A DNA stretch of 64,000 nucleotides from Ottowia flava (lineage in GTDB: Bacteria > Pseudomonadota > Gammaproteobacteria > Burkholderiales > Burkholderiaceae_C): contig NZ_VRUA01000001.1 of assembly GCF_008017535.1 (NCBI RefSeq), forward strand, positions 248,001 through 312,000. Reading direction: 5' to 3'. The notes below the pieces were generated by a model. The model saw only the letters and a list, made by a program, of their open reading frames with translations, had not been told where the DNA came from and ran no database searches. Of the stretch, positions 8,464 to 15,178 are shown one piece after another. The position numbers and the translations under genes are program-made. Position 1 is the stretch's first letter; the number at the start of each line of letters is the position of its first letter.

Positions 8464-9390
8464 ATGTCCGAGCCGATCAAGCATTACCTGCAGTTCAGCG
8501 ATTTCACCGCCGACGAGTACGCCTACCTGTTCGAACGCGCCGCGCTGATCAAGCGCAAGTTCAAGGCGTACGAAAAGCATCACACGCTCAGCGACCGCAC
8601 GTTGGCGATGGTGTTTGAAAAGGCCAGCACCCGCACGCGCGTGAGTTTTGAAGCCGGCATGTACCAGCTGGGCGGCAGCGTGGTGCATTTGACCTCGGGC
8701 GACAGCCAGCTGGGCCGCAGCGAGCCCATCGAGGACACCGCACGCGTCATCAGCCGCATGACCGATGCGGTGATGATCCGCACCTTCGAGCAGGCGCGCA
8801 TCGCACGCTTTGCCGAGTATTCGCGCGTGCCGGTCATCAACGGCCTGACCAACGAATACCACCCCTGCCAGATCCTGGCCGACATCTTCACCTACATCGA
8901 GCACCGCGGCTCGATCGCGGGCAAGACGGTGGCCTGGATCGGCGACGGCAACAACATGGCCAACACCTGGGCGCAGGCCGCTGCCCTGCTCGGCTTCACC
9001 CTGCGCGTGTCCACACCGCACGGCTACGAGGTCGACACCGAACTGGCCGCGCTGGACGGCAGCAGCCGTGGCTGGCAGAACTTCAACGACCCCATGGCCG
9101 CCTGCGAAGGCGCCGACCTGGTGACCACCGATGTATGGACGTCCATGGGTTACGAAGCCGAGAACGACGCGCGCAAGAAGGCCTTTGCCGACTGGTGCGT
9201 CGACGCCGACATGATGGCCGTGGCCAAGCCCGACGCGCTGTTCATGCACTGCCTGCCCGCGCACCGCGGCGAGGAAGTCACCGCCGAGGTGATTGACGGT
9301 CCGCAATCCGTGGTCTGGGACGAGGCAGAGAACCGTATGCACGCGCAAAAGGCTCTTCTCGAATACCTTTTGCGCGGCCGGTTGGCGTGA
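8464..9390 (+). CDS. argF: Ornithine carbamoyltransferase
   Basis: 308 residues, full length. Transfers the carbamoyl group from carbamoyl phosphate to ornithine, giving citrulline. Carbamoyl-phosphate site STRTR (in FEKASTRTRVSFE), the ornithine-side HPCQILAD and the catalytic HCLPAHRG are all present. It lies 7 bases behind argD, with which it is surely cotranscribed. There is no ribosome binding site of note, which suggests translational coupling. A hairpin without a T tract (9398-9420) separates it from the convergent gene. Confidence 0.97.
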   Translation: MSEPIKHYLQFSDFTADEYAYLFERAALIKRKFKAYEKHHTLSDRTLAMVFEKASTRTRVSFEAGMYQLGGSVVHLTSGDSQLGRSEPIEDTARVISRMTDAVMIRTFEQARIARFAEYSRVPVINGLTNEYHPCQILADIFTYIEHRGSIAGKTVAWIGDGNNMANTWAQAAALLGFTLRVSTPHGYEVDTELAALDGSSRGWQNFNDPMAACEGADLVTTDVWTSMGYEAENDARKKAFADWCVDADMMAVAKPDALFMHCLPAHRGEEVTAEVIDGPQSVVWDEAENRMHAQKALLEYLLRGRLA

Positions 9391-9397
9391 AACGCCT

Positions 9398-9420
9398 TTT
9401 GCTACACAATCAGTAGCAAA
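9398..9420. terminator. Hairpin between convergent operons, possible terminator
   Basis: Perfect 8-bp stem TTTGCTAC/GTAGCAAA with a 7-base loop between argF and the convergent seven-gene operon. No clean T run follows on either strand, so it is only a possible bidirectional terminator. Confidence 0.5.
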
Positions 9421-9453
9421 TGAACACCCGTCGGCACCTGCTCAGCCCAGTGC

Positions 9454-10071
9454 TCAGGTGGCCGAAAACTTGGTCCCGGCCACGCGGATGCCCCAGATCA
9501 GCTCCACCAGCGCGCGGTTGTTCAAAAGCGGCTCGCCGCCCACGATCAGCCAGTAGCCCACGCCGTCCACCCAGAACAGCATGAAGGTGGTGGCGGGCAG
9601 CAGCATGTCGATGCCTTCGTGAAAGGACACGGCGCGGCCCGTGCCCTTGAAGCCGCGCTGCTTCTGGCGCGCCACGAAGTCGAAGAAGTCGGCCGCGGCC
9701 ACGCACAGCGTGTCTGCTTCGTCTTGCGAATAGCCGACGCGCGCCAGACAGAAGCCGTCGTCCGACGCCAGCGCGGCCATGCGCGCGCCCGACAAGCCGG
9801 CGATGGCGTGCGGCAGGTAGTTGTCCAGGCGCACGTCGGGCGCGTGCAGCTCGCGCTCGACCTCGTGCACCCAGCCTTCGTTCAGGGCGCGCTCCAACAG
9901 CAGCACGCCTGCGCCCGGCCGCGCCAGCCATTCGCTGCGGCGCAGCGACACGCCACGCGGCATCAGACTTTGCAGCAAGGCCGCGGTCTCGTCCGGTGCG
10001 CGGTCGGCAAAGGCCAGCAGCGCGCCGGCCGGGGTCAGCATCAGGTACGGGTCTGGGTTGGGCGGGTTCAT
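9454..10071 (-). CDS. Unrecognised protein, last gene of the GTPase operon
   Basis: 205 residues, soluble, no signal peptide or membrane helix. I do not recognise the family. The middle part (DNYLPHAIAGLSGARMAALASDDGFCLARVGYS) has the look of a Roadblock/longin-type fold (a strand pair with A.SDDGF), and the C-terminal half is rich in aromatic residues (FMLFWVDGVGYWLIVGG). Thus it could be a diverged second Roadblock-like partner of the GTPase encoded 16 bases upstream. Its place at the end of the operon suggests it acts with the GTPase. Homology search and structure prediction would decide. Confidence 0.75.
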   Translation of the reverse strand: MNPPNPDPYLMLTPAGALLAFADRAPDETAALLQSLMPRGVSLRRSEWLARPGAGVLLLERALNEGWVHEVERELHAPDVRLDNYLPHAIAGLSGARMAALASDDGFCLARVGYSQDEADTLCVAAADFFDFVARQKQRGFKGTGRAVSFHEGIDMLLPATTFMLFWVDGVGYWLIVGGEPLLNNRALVELIWGIRVAGTKFSAT

Positions 10072-10087
10072 GCGCGTGCGGCGGCCT

Positions 10088-10636
10088 TCAGGCCTGTTCG
10101 CTGCCGTTGAAAGGGTCGATGCCGTAGATCAGCGCCTTGACCAGCTTGGCCATGTGGGCACGTTCGCGCGCATCGGTGTCCATCACGCAAGGCGGCAGGC
10201 CCAGCTTTTCCATTTCGGCCGCGATCAGGCGGCGCATCTGGTAACCGCCCTGGTCGGCATGGGTGATGCCGACGACCAGCGAAGTCCGGTCGATGAAGTC
10301 GCGGAATTCCTTGACGTAGGTGTGCAGGTCGGCCACCGGGTCGGCGGCGTTGCCGCGCAGCATCAGCACCAGGCCGAGGGCGTTTTCGGTCAGGATGTCC
10401 CACATGAAGTCAAAGCGCTTTTGCCCCGGCGTGCCGTACAGGCGCACCTGGTCGCCACTGGCGAGCTTCATCAGACCGTAGTCCATGGCCACGGTGGTGG
10501 TCTTCTTGAGCTGCTTGACGTCGTCAGAAGCACTGGCTTCGGTGCGGACGACTTCGATGTCCGACAGGGACTGGATGGCCGTGGTCTTGCCCGCCCCGAC
10601 GGGGCCGGCGAACACGAGCTTGTAAGTGGTTGCCAT
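10088..10636 (-). CDS. MglA/CvnD-like small GTPase
   Basis: 182 residues. P-loop GAGPVGAGKTT-type motif G11-PVGAGKT18 near the N-terminus; switch II reads LYGTPGQKRFDFMWDIL, where GTPGQ replaces the Ras DTAGQ as in the actinobacterial conservon GTPase CvnD and related bacterial proteins; ITHAD stands in the place of the NKxD guanine motif. These proteins cycle between GTP and GDP forms and are regulated by Roadblock partners; in Myxococcus MglA/MglB set cell polarity and motility direction. A Roadblock gene opens the same operon. The atypical G4 motif leaves nucleotide preference open. Spaced 15 and 16 bases from its neighbours. Confidence 0.88.
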   Translation of the reverse strand: MATTYKLVFAGPVGAGKTTAIQSLSDIEVVRTEASASDDVKQLKKTTTVAMDYGLMKLASGDQVRLYGTPGQKRFDFMWDILTENALGLVLMLRGNAADPVADLHTYVKEFRDFIDRTSLVVGITHADQGGYQMRRLIAAEMEKLGLPPCVMDTDARERAHMAKLVKALIYGIDPFNGSEQA

Positions 10637-10651
10637 GGAATCAGAAAAACG

Positions 10652-12124
10652 TCAGAAAAGCTTGTCCAGCAGCGATTTGAAAAAGCCGCGCCGCGCCGCC
10701 GTCTCGCCCGCGGGCTTGGCCGACGCGGCCGGCGGCGCCAGCACGGGCGCGACCGGCACCGCCTGAGTGACCCCGGCCAGGCCCGACAGCACGCACAGGG
10801 CGACGAAGCGGTAAACCTCGGCCTCGTGGCGCGGGAACGCGCGCACCAGATCGGAGAGCGATTGCGACATGCGCGCGCAGATCGACGCCAGCTGGATGTC
10901 CAGCGGACCGATGTCCTGCAGCAGAGTGAAGTTGGGGAAGCGGTGCAGGCTGAACGACAGGTCGCCGCGGCGCGTCAGCGGCACGTCCTTGAGGGCGGAG
11001 CCCATCAACTCCCACATGATCACGTCCAGCGGCATCTGCGCACGGTGGAAACGCCCGCCAAACAGCTGGCGCAGGGTCTCTTCAACCTCGTAGGCCGGCA
11101 GCGGGGCAACTTCCATGCGCTCGACCAGCTGCGGCGTGTGCAGCATCTTCAGCAAGGCCGAAATCGGCAGGCCGGACGCCAGCCAGCCCTGCTCCACGTG
11201 CGTGATGAAGGCCGCGTCGCCGCCCACGCGCAGCAGTTGCGCCCCGTGGCCGGCCAGGATGCGCTCGCTCAGCAACACCAGCGGGATACCGGCCAACGCG
11301 GGAAAGACGTCGATGACCGCCTGCAGCGCGCCGGAGGACAGGTCCATCGACGGCGGCGCTGGTGCGGCGGCGGGCGCGCGGTTGGCGGTCGGCGCTGGGC
11401 CGGCAGCGGCGGTTCGTGCCGTCGGGCTGAGGGTGCGCGGCACCGCGGGTGGCGTGACCAGCACGGCGTCGTTCAGCTCCGGCAACTCGGCCGCGTCGGG
11501 CGGCCGGGCGCGCGCGGCGCCGCGGCTGGCGGGCTTGGGCGTGGCAGCGCTGGCAGATGCCCGCAGCTGTTCGGCCAGCTCCATCGCGCGGCGCCAGGCA
11601 GGCACGGGGGCTTCGGTCGCCGACGTGGCTGCGGGAGCGCGCACAGGTGAGGCAGACGCCAACGGCGCCGCTGCGGTGTTGCGGCGCAGCGCCGAGCGCG
11701 CGGATGAAATCTTGGTTGTCTCGGTCGGTGCCGAACGCTCGGCCCGCACCTGTTTGATGGCGGCCAGCATGTCGGCGCTGGTGTAGGGCATGCTGACCCA
11801 GGCCACGTGCTGGTCGCGTGCCAGCGGCAGTTGGCGCTCCAGCCAGCCGCCACCGTTGCCCCAGACCAGCAGCACGGCCGGGCGGCCGGCCAGGAAGTCC
11901 ATCAAACGCGCCTCGTTCTCAGGCGAATGCCGGCGCATGCCGAAGCCGAACAGATCGAGCACGCACCGCACGCACGACCGGGCCGCGGCAGACTGGTCCG
12001 GTACACCCAGGCCCAGGCCGCGCGGAAGGGTCAGCACACGCTGGTCCTGCCAGTTCATGCCGATCATGATTTCAATGGCCGCGGCCTCGTGGTCGGTCAG
12101 ACCGGCCAGCAACATCGAACTCAC
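10652..12124 (-). CDS. Large modular protein of the GTPase operon, function unknown
   Basis: 490 residues in three parts. Residues 1-128 form an alpha/beta domain ending VAWVSMPYTSADMLAAIKQV, reminiscent of a response-regulator receiver fold without an obvious phosphoacceptor. Residues about 129-258 are a Pro/Ala/Arg-rich linker, surely disordered. Residues 259-465 are a second globular domain with VLLSERILAGHG, FITHVEQGWLASGLPISALL and a helical end. The last residues (RRGFFKSLLDKLF) form a short basic amphipathic helix that could bind the membrane. GTG at 12124 is chosen: GAGGAG lies seven bases upstream and it overlaps the preceding stop codon (GTGA); an ATG at 12115 is the alternative. 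I do not recognise the family. Its layout suggests a scaffold or effector for the GTPase. Confidence 0.78.
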   Translation of the reverse strand: MSSMLLAGLTDHEAAAIEIMIGMNWQDQRVLTLPRGLGLGVPDQSAAARSCVRCVLDLFGFGMRRHSPENEARLMDFLAGRPAVLLVWGNGGGWLERQLPLARDQHVAWVSMPYTSADMLAAIKQVRAERSAPTETTKISSARSALRRNTAAAPLASASPVRAPAATSATEAPVPAWRRAMELAEQLRASASAATPKPASRGAARARPPDAAELPELNDAVLVTPPAVPRTLSPTARTAAAGPAPTANRAPAAAPAPPSMDLSSGALQAVIDVFPALAGIPLVLLSERILAGHGAQLLRVGGDAAFITHVEQGWLASGLPISALLKMLHTPQLVERMEVAPLPAYEVEETLRQLFGGRFHRAQMPLDVIMWELMGSALKDVPLTRRGDLSFSLHRFPNFTLLQDIGPLDIQLASICARMSQSLSDLVRAFPRHEAEVYRFVALCVLSGLAGVTQAVPVAPVLAPPAASAKPAGETAARRGFFKSLLDKLF

Positions 12125-12699
12125 CTGCGTACTCCTCGTTGCAACACCATCGATACCTCACTCCAGCGCCGCGACAGGGGCCGCCCGGCGCGGGTCAGTG
12201 CCCGGCTGGCCAGCATGAAGGCCAGCGAATCCCCGGCCCCCTCGCAATGGTGGAGGAAGGCCGCTTCGGCCTCGTCGTCGCCGGCCAGCAGCGCGGGAAT
12301 CGCTTGGGCCGCCAGCTCGCGCGAATCGTCCACGCCGACCAGCAGCGCGCGCTGCGGCACGTCGAGCGACGGCATGGTCAGCACGCTGAAGCGCGTGGCC
12401 AGCGGGCTGACCCGCGGCAGGCGCTCGCGCCGCTCGGCCAGCGCCAGAAAATCACGCGCCACAAACGGGGCCAGCCGTTCGGCCACCTGGGGGCGGCGCA
12501 GCAGGCGCGCAGTGGCCTCGGCATCGGGCAGGCAACCGTGCATCAGGTCGGCCACCGCGCCTTGAACGGGCTCGGCGCCGTCCAGGGCGCAGGCGGCCAT
12601 GACGCGCACCTCGTGCAGCTTGCGGTCCCCCGGCACGAGCAGGACGTCCCGCCCGGTCTGCCGGAAGCGCTCTCGCGGCGACAGGGTGCGCGCGGCCAT
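12121..12699 (-). CDS. Unrecognised protein of the GTPase operon
   Basis: 192 residues, Arg- and Ala-rich, largely helical, no signal peptide or membrane segment. No family recognised. A central part LATRFSVLTMPSLDVPQRALLVGVDDSRELA has a strand-helix look. The start overlaps the previous stop by one base (TGATG) and its own stop overlaps the next start by four bases, so its translation is coupled on both sides. Tight packing argues for stoichiometric production with its neighbours. Confidence 0.72.
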   Translation of the reverse strand: MAARTLSPRERFRQTGRDVLLVPGDRKLHEVRVMAACALDGAEPVQGAVADLMHGCLPDAEATARLLRRPQVAERLAPFVARDFLALAERRERLPRVSPLATRFSVLTMPSLDVPQRALLVGVDDSRELAAQAIPALLAGDDEAEAAFLHHCEGAGDSLAFMLASRALTRAGRPLSRRWSEVSMVLQRGVRR

Positions 12700-13448
12700 C
12701 AGCTCAGCAGCGTGTCCATCAGGTCGATCATGAACTCGCCGTCCTCGACCGACATGGCTTCAAAGCCCTTTTCGATGCCCAGTTCGTCCAGCACCGGCTG
12801 GCCGTCGGGCGTGCCGGTCAGGCTGACCAGCGCGTCTTTCAGCTTGTCCAAACCATCGCCAATGCGCGGGTGGATCAGCAGCACGTGCGTGATATCGGCC
12901 AGCTTGCTTTCGATCAGCGGCTTGAGCTGCGTCTTGGTCAGTCGCGACAGCGAATGGAAGGCTTCGGCCAGGAAGAAGCTGGCGTCCACCTCACCCTTGA
13001 TCGCCATGCGGGCGGCGGCCTGGTAGGTGTCGACCACCTGCCACTGGATGTCGGCTTCGGTCAGGTCGGCCGCTTCCAAGAGGCGCAGGCCGATCAGTTT
13101 GACGTCCTTGTTGTCGGTCAGGGCGATCTTGCAACCGGGCTTCAGGTCTTCGATGGTGTTGGCGGGCGACTGGGCGCCGGCGGCGATCACCATCTCATCG
13201 GGCTTGCCGACCGGGCGGGCCACGGCAACGTAACCCGACTCGCGGATCATCGAAGCGGCGTCGAACGGGTTGGCGTAGACAGCGTCCACCTTGCCATCGG
13301 CGATCAGCGCGGCCTGTTCGGCGGCGGTGGCCGGGGTCATCAGGTGCAGGCCCAGACCGGAGCGCTTTTGCAGCACCGTGTTCAGCAGGTGCCAGCCGGC
13401 AAAGCGCTCGGGCGCGAAATCGGGGGCGACGAGGAAATTCAGGGTCAT
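12699..13448 (-). CDS. PhnD-like periplasmic-binding-fold protein without signal peptide
   Basis: 249 residues. The fold is that of phosphate/phosphite/phosphonate binding proteins (PhnD/PtxB type): FLVAPDFAPERF at the N-terminus, LIADGKVDAVYANPFDAASM and GCKIALTDNKDVKLIGLRLL in the first lobe, QWQVVDTYQAAARMAIKGEVDA in the second. The protein begins directly at the first strand, with no signal peptide or lipobox, and no permease or ATPase genes are near. It is therefore more likely a cytoplasmic sensor or regulator domain than a transport protein. ATGA overlap with the PAS gene upstream. Confidence 0.85.
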   Translation of the reverse strand: MTLNFLVAPDFAPERFAGWHLLNTVLQKRSGLGLHLMTPATAAEQAALIADGKVDAVYANPFDAASMIRESGYVAVARPVGKPDEMVIAAGAQSPANTIEDLKPGCKIALTDNKDVKLIGLRLLEAADLTEADIQWQVVDTYQAAARMAIKGEVDASFFLAEAFHSLSRLTKTQLKPLIESKLADITHVLLIHPRIGDGLDKLKDALVSLTGTPDGQPVLDELGIEKGFEAMSVEDGEFMIDLMDTLLS

Positions 13449-13939
13449 GCGGCACTCCCTTCAGCGGCGAGCCATTCTTTGTAGGTGGCGGTGATTTCCG
13501 CGATCTTGTTGCGCGAAGGCTTGCGGCGCACCGAGGTGTAGCCAACGATCTTGCCGCCGCGCACGTTGGGCACGGCCGTGGCGTACACCCAGTAGAACGA
13601 GCCGTCCTTGCACAGGTTCTTGACGTAGCCGTGCCACTTTTTGCCGGCGGACACAGTGGCCCACAGGTCCTTGAAGGCGGCGCGCGGCATGTCGGGGTGG
13701 CGCAGGATGTTGTGCGGCTGGCCGATCAACTCGTCACGCGTGTAACCGGACAGCTCCACAAACGCTTCGTTGGCGTGCGTCAGCACGCCGTTCAGGTCGG
13801 TGCGCGAGATGATCAGGCGGCCTTCCGGGTACGGAATCTCGCGCTCGCTGGTCATCACGGTGCGGCTGGAGCCGTCGTGGTAAGTGTGCTCGCGCGCCAC
13901 CGTGGCGTCGGCGGCGGGCTGCATGGGAGGAAATGCCAT
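13445..13939 (-). CDS. Stand-alone Aer-like PAS domain protein
   Basis: 164 residues, a single PAS domain (about residues 38-140) with short flanks. It closely follows the PAS part of the E. coli redox receptor Aer: ITHAN-type LTHANEAFVELSGYTRDEL, then GQPHNILRHPDMP and KDGSFYWVYATAVP. Arg80, His81 and Asp83 match the Arg/His/Asp that Aer needs to hold FAD. No HAMP, methyl-accepting or kinase domain follows, so it must pass its signal through a partner, most simply the other products of this operon. Sixteen bases downstream of the Roadblock gene and overlapping the PhnD-like gene by four bases. Confidence 0.88.
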   Translation of the reverse strand: MAFPPMQPAADATVAREHTYHDGSSRTVMTSEREIPYPEGRLIISRTDLNGVLTHANEAFVELSGYTRDELIGQPHNILRHPDMPRAAFKDLWATVSAGKKWHGYVKNLCKDGSFYWVYATAVPNVRGGKIVGYTSVRRKPSRNKIAEITATYKEWLAAEGSAA

Positions 13940-13955
13940 GGTCTGCCGGGCTCCT

Positions 13956-14318
13956 TCAGATCAGCTTGGACAGCGCTTCGGCGGCGCGCTTGATGTCCAG
14001 GAACAGCAGACCCAGCTTGGCGTTCTGCTTGGCCAGCACGGTCAGCACGGCTTCGGTGCCGGACGAACTCATGATCACGTAGCCGCGCTCGCCTTGCAGC
14101 AGCACGCGCTCCAGCGTGCCGCGGGCCAACTCGCGCGCAGCGCGGTCACCCAGCGACAACAGGGCCGCCGACATGGCGCCGACGCGGTCTTCGTCCATGC
14201 CCTGCGGCAGGGCCGAGGCGATCATCAGACCGTCGGTGGAGATCAGCGCCGAAGCCTCGACGTCGGCCGAAGAACCCTTGAGCTCTTCCAATACCTGCTG
14301 GAACATGTCAGTACGCAT
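13956..14318 (-). CDS. Roadblock/LC7 domain protein (MglB-like)
   Basis: 120 residues, one Roadblock/LC7 fold: helix LEELKGSSADVEASALISTDG, then the family signature LIAS-type MIASALP and the long central helix MSAALLSLGDRAARELARG, then GYVIMSSSGTEAVLTVLAK. Bacterial Roadblock proteins dimerise and act as activating or co-GEF/GAP partners of MglA-type GTPases. This is the first gene of the seven-gene operon; GAAAGGA (complement of 14326-14332) gives a good ribosome binding site. The GTPase is encoded five genes later on the same transcript. Confidence 0.92.
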   Translation of the reverse strand: MRTDMFQQVLEELKGSSADVEASALISTDGLMIASALPQGMDEDRVGAMSAALLSLGDRAARELARGTLERVLLQGERGYVIMSSSGTEAVLTVLAKQNAKLGLLFLDIKRAAEALSKLI

Positions 14319-14551
14319 CGTTTTATCCTTTCAAAGTCAGTGCTATCGAATTCAGTGGCGTGAGTTGCATTCCATGCGCGTCAGGAACGCTTGTCATTTG
14401 CCAGATGTGACCATGTGATTGGAATTCAAAATGCACCGGTTGTTCACCCAAGTCATCTCCACCGCACCCGGAATCGCCACTTTTACGCGGACATATGTCA
14501 CACATTTACACGTAGGGGTAAGCCCGATGTTAATCCTCCCTGGGAGTTTCC

Positions 14552-14908
14552 TTGTCTGACGCCTTCAACCACGACCCGTTGGCGCACGGATTTGCACCGG
14601 ACTGTCGACATTGCGGCGCCTGCTGCGCCAGCTTTCGGGTCGACTTCGCGGTCGAAGAATTGCTGTCGGAAGGCGGCCAGGTGCCCGACGGCTTGGCGGT
14701 GGCCGTGACCTCCCGCACCGCCCGGCTGCGCGGAACCGATCACCAGCCGCCTCGCTGCGCTGCGCTGACCGGCCGCGTGGGCGAGTTCGCGCCTTGCGGG
14801 ATCTACGAATGGCGGCCTTCGCCCTGCCGGGAGTTCGAAGCGGGCAGCGATGCCTGCTGGCGCGCGCGGCGACGGCATGGGCTGCCGACGCCGCCTAACC
14901 CGGCCTGA
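14552..14908 (+). CDS. YkgJ family cysteine-cluster protein
   Basis: 118 residues with the YkgJ/UPF0153 cysteine pattern: CRHCGACC at the N-terminus, RCAAL in the middle, and CGIYEWRPSPCREF near the end, expected to bind zinc or an Fe-S cluster. The start is TTG at 14552, with GGGAG six bases upstream; no ATG fits. Function of the family is not established. It runs towards the convergent FeoB-associated small gene. Confidence 0.85.
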   Translation: MSDAFNHDPLAHGFAPDCRHCGACCASFRVDFAVEELLSEGGQVPDGLAVAVTSRTARLRGTDHQPPRCAALTGRVGEFAPCGIYEWRPSPCREFEAGSDACWRARRRHGLPTPPNPA

Positions 14909-14959
14909 TCAGACCGGAAAAAGGGCCTCACGCAGTGGTCAAGGCGGAGATGGGCGCAA

Positions 14960-15160
14960 TTACGTGGACTTGCGTGTGGAAGACGGTGATTTCGGCCCAC
15001 ATCCCGAGCAATCAGCGCAGGAAGAGCAAGCGCCGCTGTCGGCCGCGCCGCGCCAACCCAGCCGGTCACCCAGCTGCTGGCGCCACGTGCGCGGTAGGAA
15101 GCGCCACACCACGTAGAGCGCGGCCAGCGCGACGATGACGGCAACGATCCACTCTTGCAT
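14960..15160 (-). CDS. Small Cys-tailed membrane protein behind feoB
   Basis: 66 residues: one N-terminal membrane helix (WIVAVIVALAALYVVW), a basic cytoplasmic segment, and a cysteine-rich tail CSSCADCSGC. ATG at 15160 is preferred over GTG at 15166 because GAGGGGG lies at the right distance. Small proteins of this shape (DUF6587-type, FeoC-like in position) often follow feoB in Comamonadaceae. The cysteine tail could bind iron or an Fe-S cluster and regulate or assist FeoB. Separated from the feoB stop by 18 bases, so cotranscribed. Confidence 0.8.
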   Translation of the reverse strand: MQEWIVAVIVALAALYVVWRFLPRTWRQQLGDRLGWRGAADSGACSSCADCSGCGPKSPSSTRKST

Positions 15161-15178
15161 GCGCACTTCCCCCTCGCT

